Positions 1 through 12,512 of a stretch of 64,000 bases of DNA are shown piece after piece; position 1 is the stretch's first letter; every line of letters starts with the position of its first letter. The notes under the pieces are model-generated. The model made no database searches. It had not been told where the DNA came from and was given only the letters and a program-made list of their open reading frames with translations. Source of the stretch: Haliotis asinina (taxonomy: Eukaryota > Mollusca > Gastropoda > Lepetellida > Haliotidae); the NCBI RefSeq assembly GCF_037392515.1, contig NC_090287.1:11893001-11957000 (forward strand), read 5' to 3'. The position numbers were made by a program, and so were the translations under genes.

Positions 1-2206
1 TGTGAATTATGTCATTATTCATATAGTAACAATATGAAACATCCATCTGTCACATATCTGCATTACGTCACACATAAATCGTTAACGGGATCTGCAGATA
101 TCCTACTGAATTGCCAATGATCTATATTCAAACCAGAAATACGCCGCACGATTGTACTTTGAGTTCACATTCAATACTTTACAACAGTTGACTTTTTTAA
201 CAGTACATATTTAATCTCATTAACCCAATATATTCATGAGAACAATAAAGCCTATGTCTAGATGTGTAAGACGAACCTGCTTTTAAATGATATGGAATGT
301 GTTCCCACTTCATTTTATGGATGTCCCAGAGTTGACAAAAGAATATGATTAATCAACAGGTTATTCCGAAACATGGTATTCTTTGTACGGTGTAGCGTAT
401 CACTATATTTTCAATTGTAGTGTTGACACAGGTACATAATGTTTAGCGTAGTTCATGTCCGTGTTGTGATATTACATTATATATTGTTAGCCTTACATCT
501 ATATGACATTGTATATTTGCTGTTATGGTGTCAAATTATTGAAATCTTTATACTCTGTACTGAGTACGTGTTTCGGTTCTCCATCCATTTTGGCCATTTA
601 TCTGCCTGCTTCCTTATCGTTTTCAAACAATCAATGTATTATGCAATTCGATTCACTTACTACCCTAGGGGCGTACAACAAGATTAAGCATTGTGCTGTC
701 TGGTTAATAAGGAAGTGAGTGCTTGTATACCAGTTTGATGGTTTTCCCGGTTATAATTGATACTATGTCTATTGAAATTAACAGCCAGGGGTTGTGTTTC
801 ATTTCAATGTCACGGTTTGGCAGGTTTTGGTATGCCTGAATTGACACGACCCAGTAACTGACCACTTGCTAACAGCACGATAAGATGATGGACAGACACG
901 CTCCTCTACATTACGTAACAAACCGTTGCGTAATGCAGTTTGGACCAAGGTGAAAATAAGAACAATTATCATAAACGTCAGTCATATACCAGTATAATCA
1001 GCAGTCAATCAACGTGTATGTCTACAGATCAAACGGACGTTGAAAGAGTTTCTTTGTTGTTAATGATGGATTGTGGGAAGCTTAGTTGGGGGCATTCTGG
1101 GAAATTACCAGACTTCAGCTAATCCCTATTCATAAAAGATAACGAACCGGTGATTTAATGTTGAACATTATACCCCTAGGGCAATGGGACAAGGCAGTGT
1201 TACAGACAATTAAATAAACACTTAGTGACTATATAAATAGGACATTTACCTCTTTAACAAAGGTGGTAACATGTATAATTGTACATTTCGGTAAAATGAT
1301 AAATGTACCGTTTATAAAGACAGTAAACATCGCCAAACAAGGTGGTCCGAAAACAGGAATTTACTTCAAAGTTTGAAAATACGTTTGAACACAATTTCCT
1401 GAGTCTTAAAACGCCATTTTCTCTGATTACCTAAACTAGTTAGCAATCTTCTATCATGGTGTCAGGCATGTCATTATCATACCTTACCCGGAATCATCGG
1501 TGATGTTTAACGTAGGCGTGACGTCACTCGAAAGACATACCTTCACCCTTAAATCTAAGCGGACATAACTCAATGCCCCGCAGCTTTCAGGGCACCACTA
1601 CTCAACTTGAAATCTCGTACAGTACCTGTCCAGCATCATCAATAGCTATGCATGGAATATAAGAATTATAATTCAACTCCGCAAATTAATAGGGGATGTC
1701 TGGTATTATCTGATTCCTGTTTAAGCGTGTCTGTCTGGGTTACGTTACGCTTCTTTCAACATTGAGCTAAGTGTTTTTGTGAAGCCATAATACTGGTAAA
1801 CTGCATTAATCCAAATTGAAACTTTCATGACGGTATAGATATTTGATATTTTTCAGTCCTATGCTTCGTCAGGTAATCAGAAGCAAAAGAGGACGTGTTA
1901 TATTCATCATGTTTGCAGCTGTAATCGCGCACGAAGGTGGAAAAAATAACAAATACGTGACACCTAACACTAAAGACAGATAGCCACATTATGAATTTGT
2001 GACAAACATCGGTTTCACTGTATACGCCAAGATTGTAACGACACCAAATATGCTGTACATTTTAATTGACAAAATGAGCCATTGACATATATTAGCATAT
2101 CATGACAGACACATTCGATCATGTTGGTTTGGGACTATAGTGAAAGACACTTAGTGAGGAATGTTCATAGCACCGTTCATGACAATAAATACAGCTCAAT
2201 ACATCA
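1..2206. other. Intergenic, no gene recognised
   Basis: I see AT-rich sequence with only short, compositionally random open frames (for example 439-687). There is no recognisable protein, RNA gene or intact transposon. The words around 760-900 (a 'gtcacggtttg' block followed by 'ccacttgctaacagca') recur loosely near 7440-7520 and 61015-61045. This suggests that flanking DNA was duplicated together with the gene family. Confidence 0.4.
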
Positions 2207-3609
2207 TCACGTCATGATGCTCCTGCCGAACATTGTCTCACTGAATGGTTGATATTGTCCTGTATAAGATACATTGTAACCATGGTGATACACCACACCC
2301 ATCGACTGCAGAGCTTTACAACGTCGCTTCCCATAATCAGATCCATCTTCATCACTGCTACGCTTTCGTTTGACACAAGCGTTAGTTTTGACACATGACA
2401 AGGCAGAGAGATTACGAACATAATCCGGGATGTGAGTTAATCCGGCATCTCTTGAAGGAAACACGCGAGTATTGTACGTCCAATACCTGGTGCAGTCCGT
2501 GACATTGTGGGAGTACAAAGGTTGTGTATTGTCTGGGTACATGGATGGACGACACGGTTCATTTGCCAGATAAGACGGACAATGAGGTATCCGGCTGGCT
2601 GTATAGTCGAAGGAACTGGTTGAACTCACATTAGTGACCACAAACTTGTCAAGTAATCCTTCAGGACAAGAATCTGCAAGGCAATCAGTTGCATTAAAAG
2701 GAAGAAAAACTATTGGAATATAGAATCACAAAAAGTATAAGAATTTCAAGTTGTAAAGCCACATTCATTGTCAGGAGCTTTTAGTGAGGAAACACTATAT
2801 GTACTGGCTCAGGAATGTGCTCTTTAGATGGAGTTATATTCTAAAGTGGGATATATCATGACTGTGAACATATTTAGCAACTTAATGCATCTGGGACATT
2901 ACCCCAAACGAGAACGTCTTAGTAAGTAAGGACATTAAAGCAATTAGTAAGGAACATTAAGGCAATTAGTAAGGAACATTAAGGCAATTAATAAGGACAT
3001 TAAGGGAATTAGTAAGGAAAATTAAGCTACACAGTCTGGACAAACATGTACTATAAAGTAAAGAAACAAGAACATGCGTATAAAAGCATTTCACAGATGT
3101 AGTGGTAATCACTATTTGGGTCTTCAACAGAGGATGCTATTGAAAGAAACGTATGTTACCTATCACACTGAGTATCACACAGATCTACTGGTAATCACTA
3201 TTTGGGTCTTCAACAGAGGATGCTATTGAAAGAACCGTATGTTACCTATCACACTGAGTACGTCTTCCAGGATCTTTGATGATTCATCTTTCGCTTGAAG
3301 CATCATTTGGCTTGTGGGATTATTCAGGGTGGATTGGGTGTTATTCATTGCCACATATCGGCCTTGGTCGTGTGTCATATAGTTGTTTCTGTGGGAGTGA
3401 CAATCATATCGGAAGTCGCTTGGCGCTTGTACAGTTCCTGTTTCGTCTGGACAGCTCCAAGGGTTGGTTGCAATTAGGAGGGCCGGCTCATACATTTGAC
3501 GTGGGTCGTCTAGACCCGGGAACTTGGACATATCCAGATTATACGTGATGTCGGTCTCGATGAACAGAGGTTGTTGCAGATGCAGAGGCACGGTAACACC
3601 AACGTCCAT
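2207..3609 (-). CDS. FPGLDD-family small nuclear-type protein, member A (two exons)
   Basis: Function unknown. On the minus strand, exon 1 runs 3609-3246 and exon 2 runs 2673-2207, giving 276 aa. The donor (GATAG|GTAAC) and acceptor (CTTGCAG|AT) splice in phase 1, as in the other complete members. Exon 1 has LHLQQPLFIETDI, then DLDMSKFPGLDDPRQMYEP and ALLIA, and ends ILEDVLSVI. Exon 2 starts DSCPEGLLDKF and is rich in S, T, Y and N. It carries a bipartite basic cluster (KRKR, a ten-residue acidic spacer, KRRC) about 50 residues before the end and a Tyr-rich tail. I prefer the ATG at 3609 (MDVGV) to the in-frame ATG at 3627: it matches the N-termini of the paralogues and leaves a leader of about 20-25 nt. 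It belongs to the long subfamily with B and E. An 86-bp tandem duplication covers the donor site. A nuclear regulator is a guess from the basic cluster only. Confidence 0.72.
2932..3030. repeat. 22-bp minisatellite in the intron of member A
   Basis: About four degenerate copies of aaggaacattaaggcaatta lie in tandem inside the intron between exons 1 and 2 of member A. The other introns of the family lack this array. Confidence 0.75.
3092..3260. repeat. 86-bp tandem duplication over the exon 1 donor of member A
   Basis: Copies at 3092-3177 and 3178-3260 are nearly identical (both contain ggtaatcactatttggg and gttacctatcacactgag). Each carries the same minus-strand sequence CTCAGTGTGATAG|GTAACATACG, so two copies of the 5' splice site lie 86 bp apart. 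Read-through past the first donor meets a stop within eight codons. Confidence 0.85.
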
Positions 3610-3631
3610 TTCATTTAGTCTCCTCATACTT

Positions 3632-3740
3632 CTGAAAGTCGACGGGCAATGTTATCATAATAAGTTCTGGCTGTTCATACTATTCGCTCGACCAATCACG
3701 ATACTCGGCTTTCCCTTCGCTATCACGACTCAGCCAATCA
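3632..3740 (-). promoter_or_regulatory. Likely core promoter of member A
   Basis: Upstream of the minus-strand gene are two inverted CCAAT boxes (plus-strand ccaat at 3692-3696 and 3734-3738, the second inside CTGATTGG). Next come an AT-rich TATA-like stretch (3651-3668) and a TTCAGA initiator-like sequence near 3632-3637. The order is that seen at the paralogues, but the TATA box is poorer. Confidence 0.4.
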
Positions 3741-3838
3741 GAACAGATGTCTCATGGATTAGCGAGATGGAGCGAGTTATGATAACAATTACCTCAGCTA
3801 GGCGCACGCTAATGCTGCCAGTTACGACTCAGTGGTAA

Positions 3839-4070
3839 CATGTGGTTGGGATTAGTCACGGATGGATTGAGTATAGATAGACTGCAGTGGGCAAGCCTCC
3901 TTTTCCACCTGCAATTTACCCTCATCGGCCTAATCGCCATGTCTATGCAACCCCCGGAGGCACTCTGTGGCCCATTACACAAATGTTATTGTTCGATAGG
4001 AAAGAACTGCAGTCCATGATGTAATTTCATGGGTCGTCCATACCACTTAAGGAAACAACAAATGGATACA
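3839..4070. repeat. Upstream block shared by members A and B
   Basis: This stretch aligns by eye with 9310-9545 upstream of member B. Shared words include aacatgtg, attagtcacgg, ctgcagt/ccgcagt, cattacacaaatgtt and a tgaygtaat element, in the same order. The duplication that made A and B therefore included at least ~400 bp of upstream DNA. The attagtcacg word (3851-3860) reads CGTGACTAAT toward the gene and resembles an AP-1-like site. Confidence 0.6.
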
Positions 4071-5208
4071 CATTGTTATTTTGAGTAATACTCCCTCCTT
4101 GTCCGAATAGTGCCCCACGAATGTATTTGTAGTATAACACCATAACATATTATTCATATCCAATGTACCAAACATATTTTCATCTCAGCTGAGTTGATGT
4201 TTAGCACTAATTCGACATACGTTTTGATATTTTACATCAAGTAAAAATTGTATTACCAAAGCTTTAAAAAGTGGCCAATCATTCTTTGAAACTCTGAATA
4301 ATATCATCGTAAGCCCGAACTGTACCTTAGCACACTGGTTCTCAGTTTCTGGAGCGCTGCATGAGCGGTGTTTCCCAAGGACGCAATATTATCGCCTAAT
4401 ATCAGACACATATCTTGTACTGATGTTTGGTGAGTTTGCCAATATAACTGCCACGGTAAAAATAACACAACGTGTTACAAGACATATACGTATTTGCGCT
4501 ATAAGAAAATTAGTGTCAGGTTTCCAGGCAAATATACGAAGTTATGAAACTAATATCATAACAATTGCAATGGATACGTTTATTGTAAAATGGACATGAA
4601 ATTGGTTTCATGCCACAATGCACCCTCACATTCCAAAAAATAGAGAATGTTATTAAAAACAGGTTGTCTACTGTCATTAGACAGTGACAAGTGACAGATA
4701 ACACCAATCATTAATACACTGTGGGAATTTGTAAAAAGGGCTTCAGTTTACAATATGCAAACCAGAATTGTAAGGTCTCCAGAATCACAAATGAGCTGTT
4801 TTATTTCAATATTCCATTGTCAAAACGCTGTTGATGCAAGCACTGGAAGTCGCAGAAATGTAAATAATAATATGAATAATAATAGCGTCAGATTGTCTGG
4901 AATGAATTTTGGGTATGAATGTGTTTGCTCTTTCTTTTACCAGAGAGCATAGTGATTATTTTGTGTGTTCTATATTTGTGCAAACACATTACAATATTAA
5001 TTGTAGAAACATTTCAATGACAATGTATTCCTCATCATAACTGGGAAAACAGCAATATGTATCTGCCCATGAAACAAATTAACTTATGAATTAATATGTA
5101 GTGCCACAGAGATAAGTGACATGTGTATGATATCATATGTCATTGTTACTGTTACATCCCACTGTCCCAACACATGCAAAATATTATCATTCATACATCG
5201 AGTTCAAT

Positions 5209-5407
5209 GTCCGGTTTGACTGCCGTGGACGGTGCAGACAGCGAGTCAATCGAGCTGAGAGAAATTGAAATGGAAATGCATCATAAAATTGATCCTTCAC
5301 ACGAAGTGTCGCGACAATTAGTTAACCAAGATTACCTAATGTCTGCTGATAGTTATACCGTAAAATTCATTTCGGCGATAAGAGCTATTACAATAATTAC
5401 GATGTAA
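5209..5407 (+). CDS. Possible isolated coding exon, unidentified
   Basis: From the ATG at 5209 the frame reads MSGLTAVDGADSESIELREI and then EMEMHHKIDPSHEVSRQLV, a mix of residues that looks more protein-like than the surrounding frames. The last ~20 codons look non-coding. I see no domain, no convincing donor site and no partner exon, so this may be the first coding exon of a gene with distant exons, or chance. I do not recognise a family. Confidence 0.2.
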
Positions 5408-5914
5408 TGCAAAGCGTGTTTTTAAAAAATGTCATTCAGGTCCAACATCGGGCTCCTTTTCAATTAAAATGGGTTTGTTACTATCAAAATTATATATTTT
5501 CAGAGACTAAACCTTAGCCTATACAGGATAGTACTTTTGAGGGCTGGGTCCAATCTAAAAAAAGGCATTTGATCACAACATACCAAATTTGCGATCTAGC
5601 CCACACAGTCAGTGCATTTGCCAGTCAGATATCGGGTAGTGTAGGATAGGGTATACAGTGTAGTTTGTGTACCACTCTGCCAAATGTGTGTTCGCTGGTT
5701 TTAGCCATGATTATGTAATGTTTAAAACGCTATTAAACAAGACCTTTGCTAAATATAATCACCCACAGTCATCTGAAGGTCTATTTTTGACTCACTGTAG
5801 CCACGTGCTCAACGATGGAGTATATTTCTAGCAAAATGGGTGTTCCTTGAATAGTGCCTTAGATGGAGATTTGCATCGGGCATCAATTTTGTCACTGACG
5901 TGCTCAATGTGGTT

Positions 5915-6025
5915 TAAACGTATTTATTTCATGAAAAATACAACGACAGAATTTTCATGAACTGGTTTGGTCAACAAGCTAAACAGAAAGTATGTGAAGA
6001 TCGCTCCAGTGTACATATATATACA
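5915..6025 (-). mobile_element. LINE 3'-UTR relic (same family as 18580-20315)
   Basis: The stretch aligns by eye with 18385-18480, just beyond the end of the decayed LINE on the minus strand. Shared words are ggtttaaac, ggtcaacaagctaa / ggcgaacaagctaa and cgctccagt. It is short, and the call rests on this one alignment. Confidence 0.35.
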
Positions 6026-8114
6026 TTGTATAAGGAACAGTATCATGATGAGAAAAAAAATGTGTTCAATATGTATACTTTAAGCCTTTTGACGGCTTTA
6101 ATGGAGATATCCTGATCAAACTACCAAACTACTCTTGGATAGTAAGAGTCACACGAAGCACTTTGAAATATTCGTACAAAGCATATTCTGGTTTGTACTC
6201 CAAATGCTGAAGAGGAACACCTTTTCATGGACATGCAGCTTCTTTCTTGAAGTGGATGTGAAGTTTCGGTGTAGCAGTCATCAAGCAAACGATCACTGTA
6301 CCAGCTTCAGAATGCCACTTGACCTCAAAGATTGTGAAAGATAAACACCAAAATGCAGAGTTGCTGGAATTTTTCACGACATACCATTAACTTATACTAT
6401 TTGAAGTCTGAAATCATTCGAAAAGTGGAGAAGTGATCCCTATTGTCATACGGTCTTCTGAAGAATAGTTGTCCGATTAATTCATTTGGGGTGCAAACGT
6501 GTAGCGGACGAGGCGATTTCACTGGTCTCGTGTAGTTTATGACCAGACGAAGGGGTTGTGTGACCGTTGTTGAAGAAGGTCAAGTTTTATCATCCAATAT
6601 TGTGTTCCACTGGAGATATTGCTTGTGTGAAATTAAGCGATGTCTCCTTGGAAATCGTTTGGACAGTAGATTTTGCACAATGCCCTGACGCCATCAATTC
6701 CATAGCTCACCATGCTGTGACGTCAAAAACCTGATGACAGCATAATAGTATGACGTCATAAACTTCATCGCATCACAATGATATGACATTGCTGCTCTGC
6801 AAATCTAACGGCAGTGTCGTGTTCAGAGATATACATTTTTATTGAAAACTAATGAACAGTGATTTTTATGATAAATAGAATCTCGTCTCGTGTTTTCTAA
6901 TAGGAAATATAGCAATACCCGCTGGTATAAGTAAAACTATCCTCAACATCCTAGAATATGTGTACCTTTATCAACTCGTGTATATGTCAGTAGACACTTG
7001 GGTGAGATGTTTGACAAAAGCTTCTGTAAAACGTCTTGGACAAAAGCTTATGCAGAACGTCTACATATGACATTCCCAGAGGGCGTATTCAATCCCTCGC
7101 CCTTAGAACCCCTGAAATGAAATATGTGAGTTGTCATAGATCATAAAAATTTCTAAATTACTTGTCCGATATAATCCGGACTTGAGTACACAATATCCCC
7201 AAGGATATGCCTTCTCACCCAAGTAATCACTCTCTGTCTACACGTAGCTACAAAGTAAATACTTTTTGTAAATATATGATCCTTCTATGAATTCATTATG
7301 CAACATCATACGACCTTTCCACTTCAATTTATCATAGGGGTTACTCTGATAAGGATTCTAGGGGAGGTCGTCCAATAAATAAAATGCTCATTCTGGGGAA
7401 CGGGCACAGCTACAGGGATCAGCCACAACATTTAATTGTATCCAGCCACCGGTTGTAATTCAGGTTTATGTCACGATTTGACAGATTGCCTGATAACTGA
7501 TTTGACAGGGGATAATAATTAGTGACTTCCTAAGACCATGATTAGCAGATATTTAGTAGTACTGGTAAACATTGCATCATGCATTGTAAAACGGTCTCAG
7601 CTTAGACGTGGGAAACTTGCTGATGTCTCCGACAAAGGTGAGAACTTCCTGTTATCACAAGTGTCAGGGCAGATTGGATCTTTTCTGATACTCTCAGGTA
7701 ATGCATCCTGATACCTATTGTCACGATGCATGGAAAATCAGTAGGATGAATGTTTTACTCGGGCATATTGCCTACACTGCAAAACATAAGTAATGCCATT
7801 TCATAAAAGACCCTCACAAATCCGAATAGTTGTTTTCACTTGGATTTTATTGCTTGCACCTTAAAAACGTTTTACAGCTCCATTTCCTTTCCTTGGTGGA
7901 TCGAAACACGACACGTGGTAAAAGTTACAGAAATTTATATCTGTCTCTTGTTATGCTATACGTACAATGTACAAGATCCACAACGCATAAATAGAATTAG
8001 CTTTTCAGAAAGCGATACACTGAAGGTCTTTTGGCATCCGGGAATGTTCATAACACGTTTCATAATATTATTTCTTTGGAATATAAATTAAACGTAAATG
8101 GTAATACAATTCAG

Positions 8115-9138
8115 TTACGTCACAATACCTGTAAAAGTTGGCAAATGGTGATAACCAAAATAAGATCCGGCGTAACCATAGTAACGGCCAGCATCCAAAG
8201 TATCCATTCCAGTACAATGTCTCTTTCGTATGTCAGACTCGAACTCGTCTTGTGTTCGCTTGCGTTTGTGACGGCTTTCACATCTGAGAGTTGACAAGGA
8301 CTGGAGATTGGGCACACAATCAGAGATCCTATGTTGTCCATTAATTCCTGTACGACATGCTGGTGTGTTTGTTATCTGGACATATCTCGCACCATGGAAG
8401 TGACTATGAGGCAATTTCCCTTTCTGATGGTAATTCGGTAATAACACAGGTCCGTGCGACAGTTCTGAGTGACATTCACCCACTGTATTCCTGTTTGCTG
8501 CCATTATACTGTTTGATGCTGCTTCCTCTGGGATGGAAATTAATCGTTCCAGTAACCCATTCGTGTAGGTATCTGAGGACAAATAAACATTAATCCGGTT
8601 TAGTGACAAAGTACAACCCATACAAAATAAACCTACGTTTGTCCATTCTTTCTTGCGGGGTTTGTTATTTCTTATGCTGATCAAATGTATCTCTGTGTCA
8701 CTATTGTGTATCAGAGAATGAGTATCAGAGAAAATGGAGGGAGGGATTGACTAAAATTCAACAATAAACGAAATATTCACCTATGGCAGTGAGAAGATCC
8801 TCCAAGATATGTCTACATGAAGTGTCAGGAATATAGCCGGTGTTGTCGGGAAACTTGGAAGTTGCATCCCATTTGACGCCCATATTCCTTGAATAGTGCA
8901 CGGAACATACTGAACCCTCATTGTCAGTATCTCTTACTTGACCAGATGGAAGAGTATCTTCGCAGTGATAGAAATAGTTTGAGATCGTATCCGGTGTGGC
9001 GATCAGCAGTGCTGGCTGGTGGACGTGGCAAGGGTTATCCAGGCCAGGGAACTTGGACATGTCCAGGCTGTAATTAATGTCCGTGTCGATGTGCAGTGGT
9101 TGTTGCAGTTTCAGACACGCTGTAGATGGATGAAGCAT
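8115..9138 (-). CDS. FPGLDD-family small nuclear-type protein, member B (two exons)
   Basis: Function unknown. On the minus strand, exon 1 runs 9138-8781 and exon 2 runs 8572-8115, giving 271 aa. It splices at GCCATAG|GTGAAT and GTCCTCAG|ATACC in phase 1. Exon 1 reads MLHPSTACLKLQQPLHIDTD, then SLDMSKFPGLDNPCHVHQPA and LLIA, and ends ILEDLLTAI. Exon 2 starts DTYTNGLLERL and carries KRKRTQDEFESDIRKRHC (two basic clusters around an acidic spacer). It ends in a Tyr/Gly-rich tail (RYYGYAGSYFGYHH). The family motif is altered in places (DNP for DDP, CHVHQP for QQMYQP), but the gene is open throughout with good splice sites, so it looks functional. An upstream in-frame TTG at 9156 was not used: the ATG at 9138 lies 19 nt below the predicted initiator. 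Member A has the same orientation and ~400 bp of matching upstream DNA. Confidence 0.75.
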
Positions 9139-9154
9139 AGTGAAAGAGATCAAC

Positions 9155-9233
9155 AATGATGTTCACTGCTCAAAGGCTCAGTTACTTTTAACGGACGGTG
9201 CTTTTGAGGTGTCATATGTGCCCGGTCAATCAA
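9155..9233 (-). promoter_or_regulatory. Core promoter of member B
   Basis: Reading toward the gene, there is an imperfect inverted CCAAT (TTGATTGAC, 9227-9235), a TATA-like TTAAAAGT (plus-strand 9184-9191) and an initiator TCATT (9155-9159). The initiator lies about 30-35 bases below the TATA-like box and 19 nt above the ATG. The spacing matches members C to F. Confidence 0.5.
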
Positions 9234-9309
9234 ACTCTGATTAGGCTTTTCTCCGGTGTGTTACCTGTTTATTGACCTAAGCTGCTTTAAGTATGTAATT
9301 TAAATTGGA

Positions 9310-9545
9310 CCTGGCAACATGTGCTTCCTATTAGTCACGGGTCGTTTGTCAGGGTGACCGCAGTCTAAGGAAAGACGCGCTCTGTGATGCTAACAGTGGT
9401 CTCTCATCAGTGACGAGCCAATTGCTCTGTCTACACATTCTCACTAGGGGTCAAGCGAAGACAGGTCATTACACAAATGTTGTTACAGGCAGTGAAATGA
9501 AATCACCTCCGTGACGTAATGTAATAGCCGGGTTGTACTACTTAA
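9310..9545. repeat. Upstream block of member B, paralogous to 3839-4070
   Basis: It contains attagtcacg (9330-9339), cattacacaaatgttgtt and tgacgtaatgtaat in the same order as upstream of member A. It was either kept by selection or is a recent joint duplication; the intervening bases have diverged. Confidence 0.55.
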
Positions 9546-10708
9546 CAGAAATTGTAATTGGCAATCTGGGCTTAATGATACACCACCTATGTTTACAGAG
9601 TGTCAGACATTTTCTGTAGTTGATTTTACAAAGGCAAAAATGTGTGAAAATCGAATTGTCACATCGAATGGTTTATCCGGGTACATCGAAACAAAAATTC
9701 CTGGTTCTTCCAGATCGTATGTTACTTCCGTAATATATGTTATGATAATATATGTGTTTCATCTTCTGGTTCGACACATGACCATCAAAACAAAGATATG
9801 TTCCTCGTATAACTTTTCATTCACCACAGAAACTATATTATTAAGTTATAGTATGATATATACTATACCTAAACATGTATGAGGTATGACATATTTCTAT
9901 ATCGATTTAAATGCAGATACTGTTTGTCACCTGTTTGGTTTGAGTACGTGAGTGAAAAGAAACATAAAAATTAAATGTACATGCGGGAATTCATTAAAAC
10001 ATCACTAAAACTCCAGAAGCCAATAAGAACATTCCTATGATCATGAGAGTGTACGGGTCCCACAATATTCTTAGTATTGATCACAATCAAATATAGTGAC
10101 GATTAGCTGTGATTGTGGAATGGGTGATCGCCTATCTGCGTCACAAAAGCATGCAAAGGCAATTCAGTTGCTGACTTTAATGGACATGGGAAAATCAGAT
10201 ATAATAGGAACAATCAGAAAATTGTCACTGGCGCCACTTTTTGTAATGAGTTTGAACGAACCCTCAACACGCAAGTCTACATTTTGGAGGTTTGGGTTTC
10301 TGACTACCGATACCTTTCAATCATTGTTCCTTGAATAATTTGATACTTGTATCACAAACTACCCTTTTCATTTAAACTGTCCACATATAACACTTCCGGT
10401 GATATCACCACATTGTAAATAATTTACAGTTTTAATTTCTAAGGTAGGGTTTGGAGTAAAGTATTAATCTTCATAGCGATTGAAACAATACTCGAAGTCT
10501 CTCTGTTGCACTGTATGTTCCTTCACGTATGACACGCTTTTGGAGCAGAGAATGAGTGTAAAGAGTGACGGGTGTTAACACCGTTTCCACTGTAAACGCA
10601 TATATTGTCTTCCTTAAAACCCGCTAATGGCTTGTGGAATCTGTTCCGTCTTGTCACTACAAGTGGTGGATAAACAAACAGCGAGATGGTTTTAATGTTA
10701 CTCATAAA
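9546..10708. other. Intergenic, nothing recognised
   Basis: AT-rich sequence with short frames of random composition. I see no protein match, repeat array or RNA gene. Confidence 0.3.
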
Positions 10709-10950
10709 CACACAGTGTCATTTAGAAAATGATCACATCTATGCTATTTTTTTAATTACACTTCTCAGTACTTTTATTCGGTTGAGTCTCAAGCGGGATT
10801 CTAACCCAAGTCGAGCACCCAATCGTCTGCACACAAAGTCCGACTTCCAACTCACTCTGCCACCCAACAAAAGTACAAGATCAGTATTTACAGAGAAAGT
10901 ACAATCCAAAATATAGCACATGTTATAATGCTTCTCATGTGCATATAACG
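10709..10950 (-). mobile_element. SINE-like element with tRNA-derived core (diverged copy)
   Basis: On the minus strand, 10785-10875 reads like a tRNA-derived core: an A-box-like TGGCAGAGTGAGTTGG, a central GACTTTGTGT and a B-box-like GGTTAGAATCCC. The left flank (cagtgtcatttagaaaatga, then cagtacttttattcggttga) aligns with the arm of the palindromic element at 18003-18288, as does GACTTTGTGT. I take it as an older member of that family. The right end is uncertain. Confidence 0.5.
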
Positions 10951-12349
10951 AATGCCAAACAAACGGATTATATGAATGAATGCAACTTCTTCACATGACT
11001 GTTATCATACCATAATGGGCATTCAAACCGAACACAAAATAATATTCGTAAATATCACCTAAGCATAAACTGTAACACATTTATATTTACAATTCGACAG
11101 ATATGTACAAAATGAACCCGTTCTAAATGTTAAACTATCATTTGCATAATATCCATGAGGTACAGAAGTTCACACTTCACATCACAGAAATTGTTGTGGT
11201 TCATGCTTGATCAAACTGCTCTGAAAGCGACACATTATACTGACAATTTCTCGGGGCACCTGCCTGGACAAAGGAATAAATTATTCATAAATACGAAATT
11301 AAAGAACAACATTTACATATACGTGCATATGTTTGTAGGTTTGATGTTTTAGCCGGCAAACTATTGATTTTGCTAAACTGACTAATTTAGTAAAATAACG
11401 AAACCTAAGTCCATTTTTCTGATATCAAAACATGGTTTTAATTGTGTTTTAAAAGGAGAAACATATTGTATAATTTGCATGTTCACGAAGGGATTACGTG
11501 CATTCATGCGCGAAATGTTCAGTGTAGTGGATCACGTTTCTGTATCATCTAATATGAGTGTGGACGACATTGTGAACTGGGTTAATTAATAACCCTCTCC
11601 ATAATGATGAAAATCTCAGATGTTTTGCTGTTTAAACAATACTTTATTTCCATTAATGTTCACGTTTTACATGTTACATGACATAACAAAAATCACAAAA
11701 TGTAAACAGGGTAAGCAAACAGGCCCAAATGTCTATATAGATGCTTCTCCGCATATTGTACATCATAATCAATGCTATGAATGGGATATTAACGAAAGAC
11801 TAAACATCCAAATAAGCTAATATGAAAAGGAAGACACCAAATGCATGTTATTTTCATGAGCTTTACTTAAATTCCGTAAGGCAGTTTGTTTCAATTATGT
11901 TATTTTGAACTGTTTTCATTGTCTGAAGGAGCTGTTTCTGCATTGCCGTGGATTACAACAAATCATTCAGAAATTCTGAAATGGTCATGGCGGGAAAAGA
12001 CCCGTGAAGGCCCGCTGACACTTCGGTTTCCATATTGCGTAAGACTCATTCATTCCCTCATTGCGGGAAAAGAATATGTTCACATATTCCATCCAATGAT
12101 GGTATTGGGGCTCGCGGGTAAAAAACCCGAAGCACATTCAACAATTGTTTTAAATTACTAGTAGAGTTGCTAATATGGGGCGTTCATTGTGCCAAGCAGA
12201 CACAGACTTAACAGAGTCCTCCAACATTTTACGTAAACTTTTATCATCTGGACAGCATTATCCCCTTCCCAAACTAAAATCAAATTGGGCTTTAAGATAC
12301 TTATTACGCCAAGTACAGAATTTTTAAAAGTAATTAGGCAGAATGGTTC
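10951..12349. other. Intergenic, nothing recognised
   Basis: AT-rich DNA. The frames at 11155-11352, 11620-11820 and 11886-12161 show no domain or paralogue and look non-coding. Confidence 0.3.
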
Positions 12350-12512
12350 TCCTCTTTTAATCGTAGAATATGTGGGCTTTTAATTTCTGGCTAGATTTGT
12401 CTTCACCTATGAAGGGATGGTGTAAATCCAGTTGGGGTCCATGCAGGTATCCAAGGCACTGTAAGTCCCCATGGTCCCTGGTATGGTGATCTCTCTTTAG
12501 TTATTGGTGATG
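12350..12512 (+). mobile_element. 3'-UTR fragment of the I/Nimb-like LINE
   Basis: This aligns with 59697-59865 in the 3' UTR of the full-length LINE. Shared words include tagaatatgtg, ggatggtgtaaatcca, ccatgcaggta, actgtaagtccccatggtcc and tatggtgatct. It lacks the final gcaatattgc segment and the ACTC tail, so it is a decayed, internally located fragment. Confidence 0.75.

Larger units (their letters stand above)
4071..8114. other. Intergenic between members A and B
   Basis: No complete gene is recognised. The stretch holds a possible unidentified exon (5209-5407) and a relic resembling a LINE 3' untranslated region (5915-6025), described separately. The rest is AT-rich sequence with short random frames. 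Loose similarity between 7420-7720 and 740-1130 suggests duplicated flanks. Confidence 0.35.
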
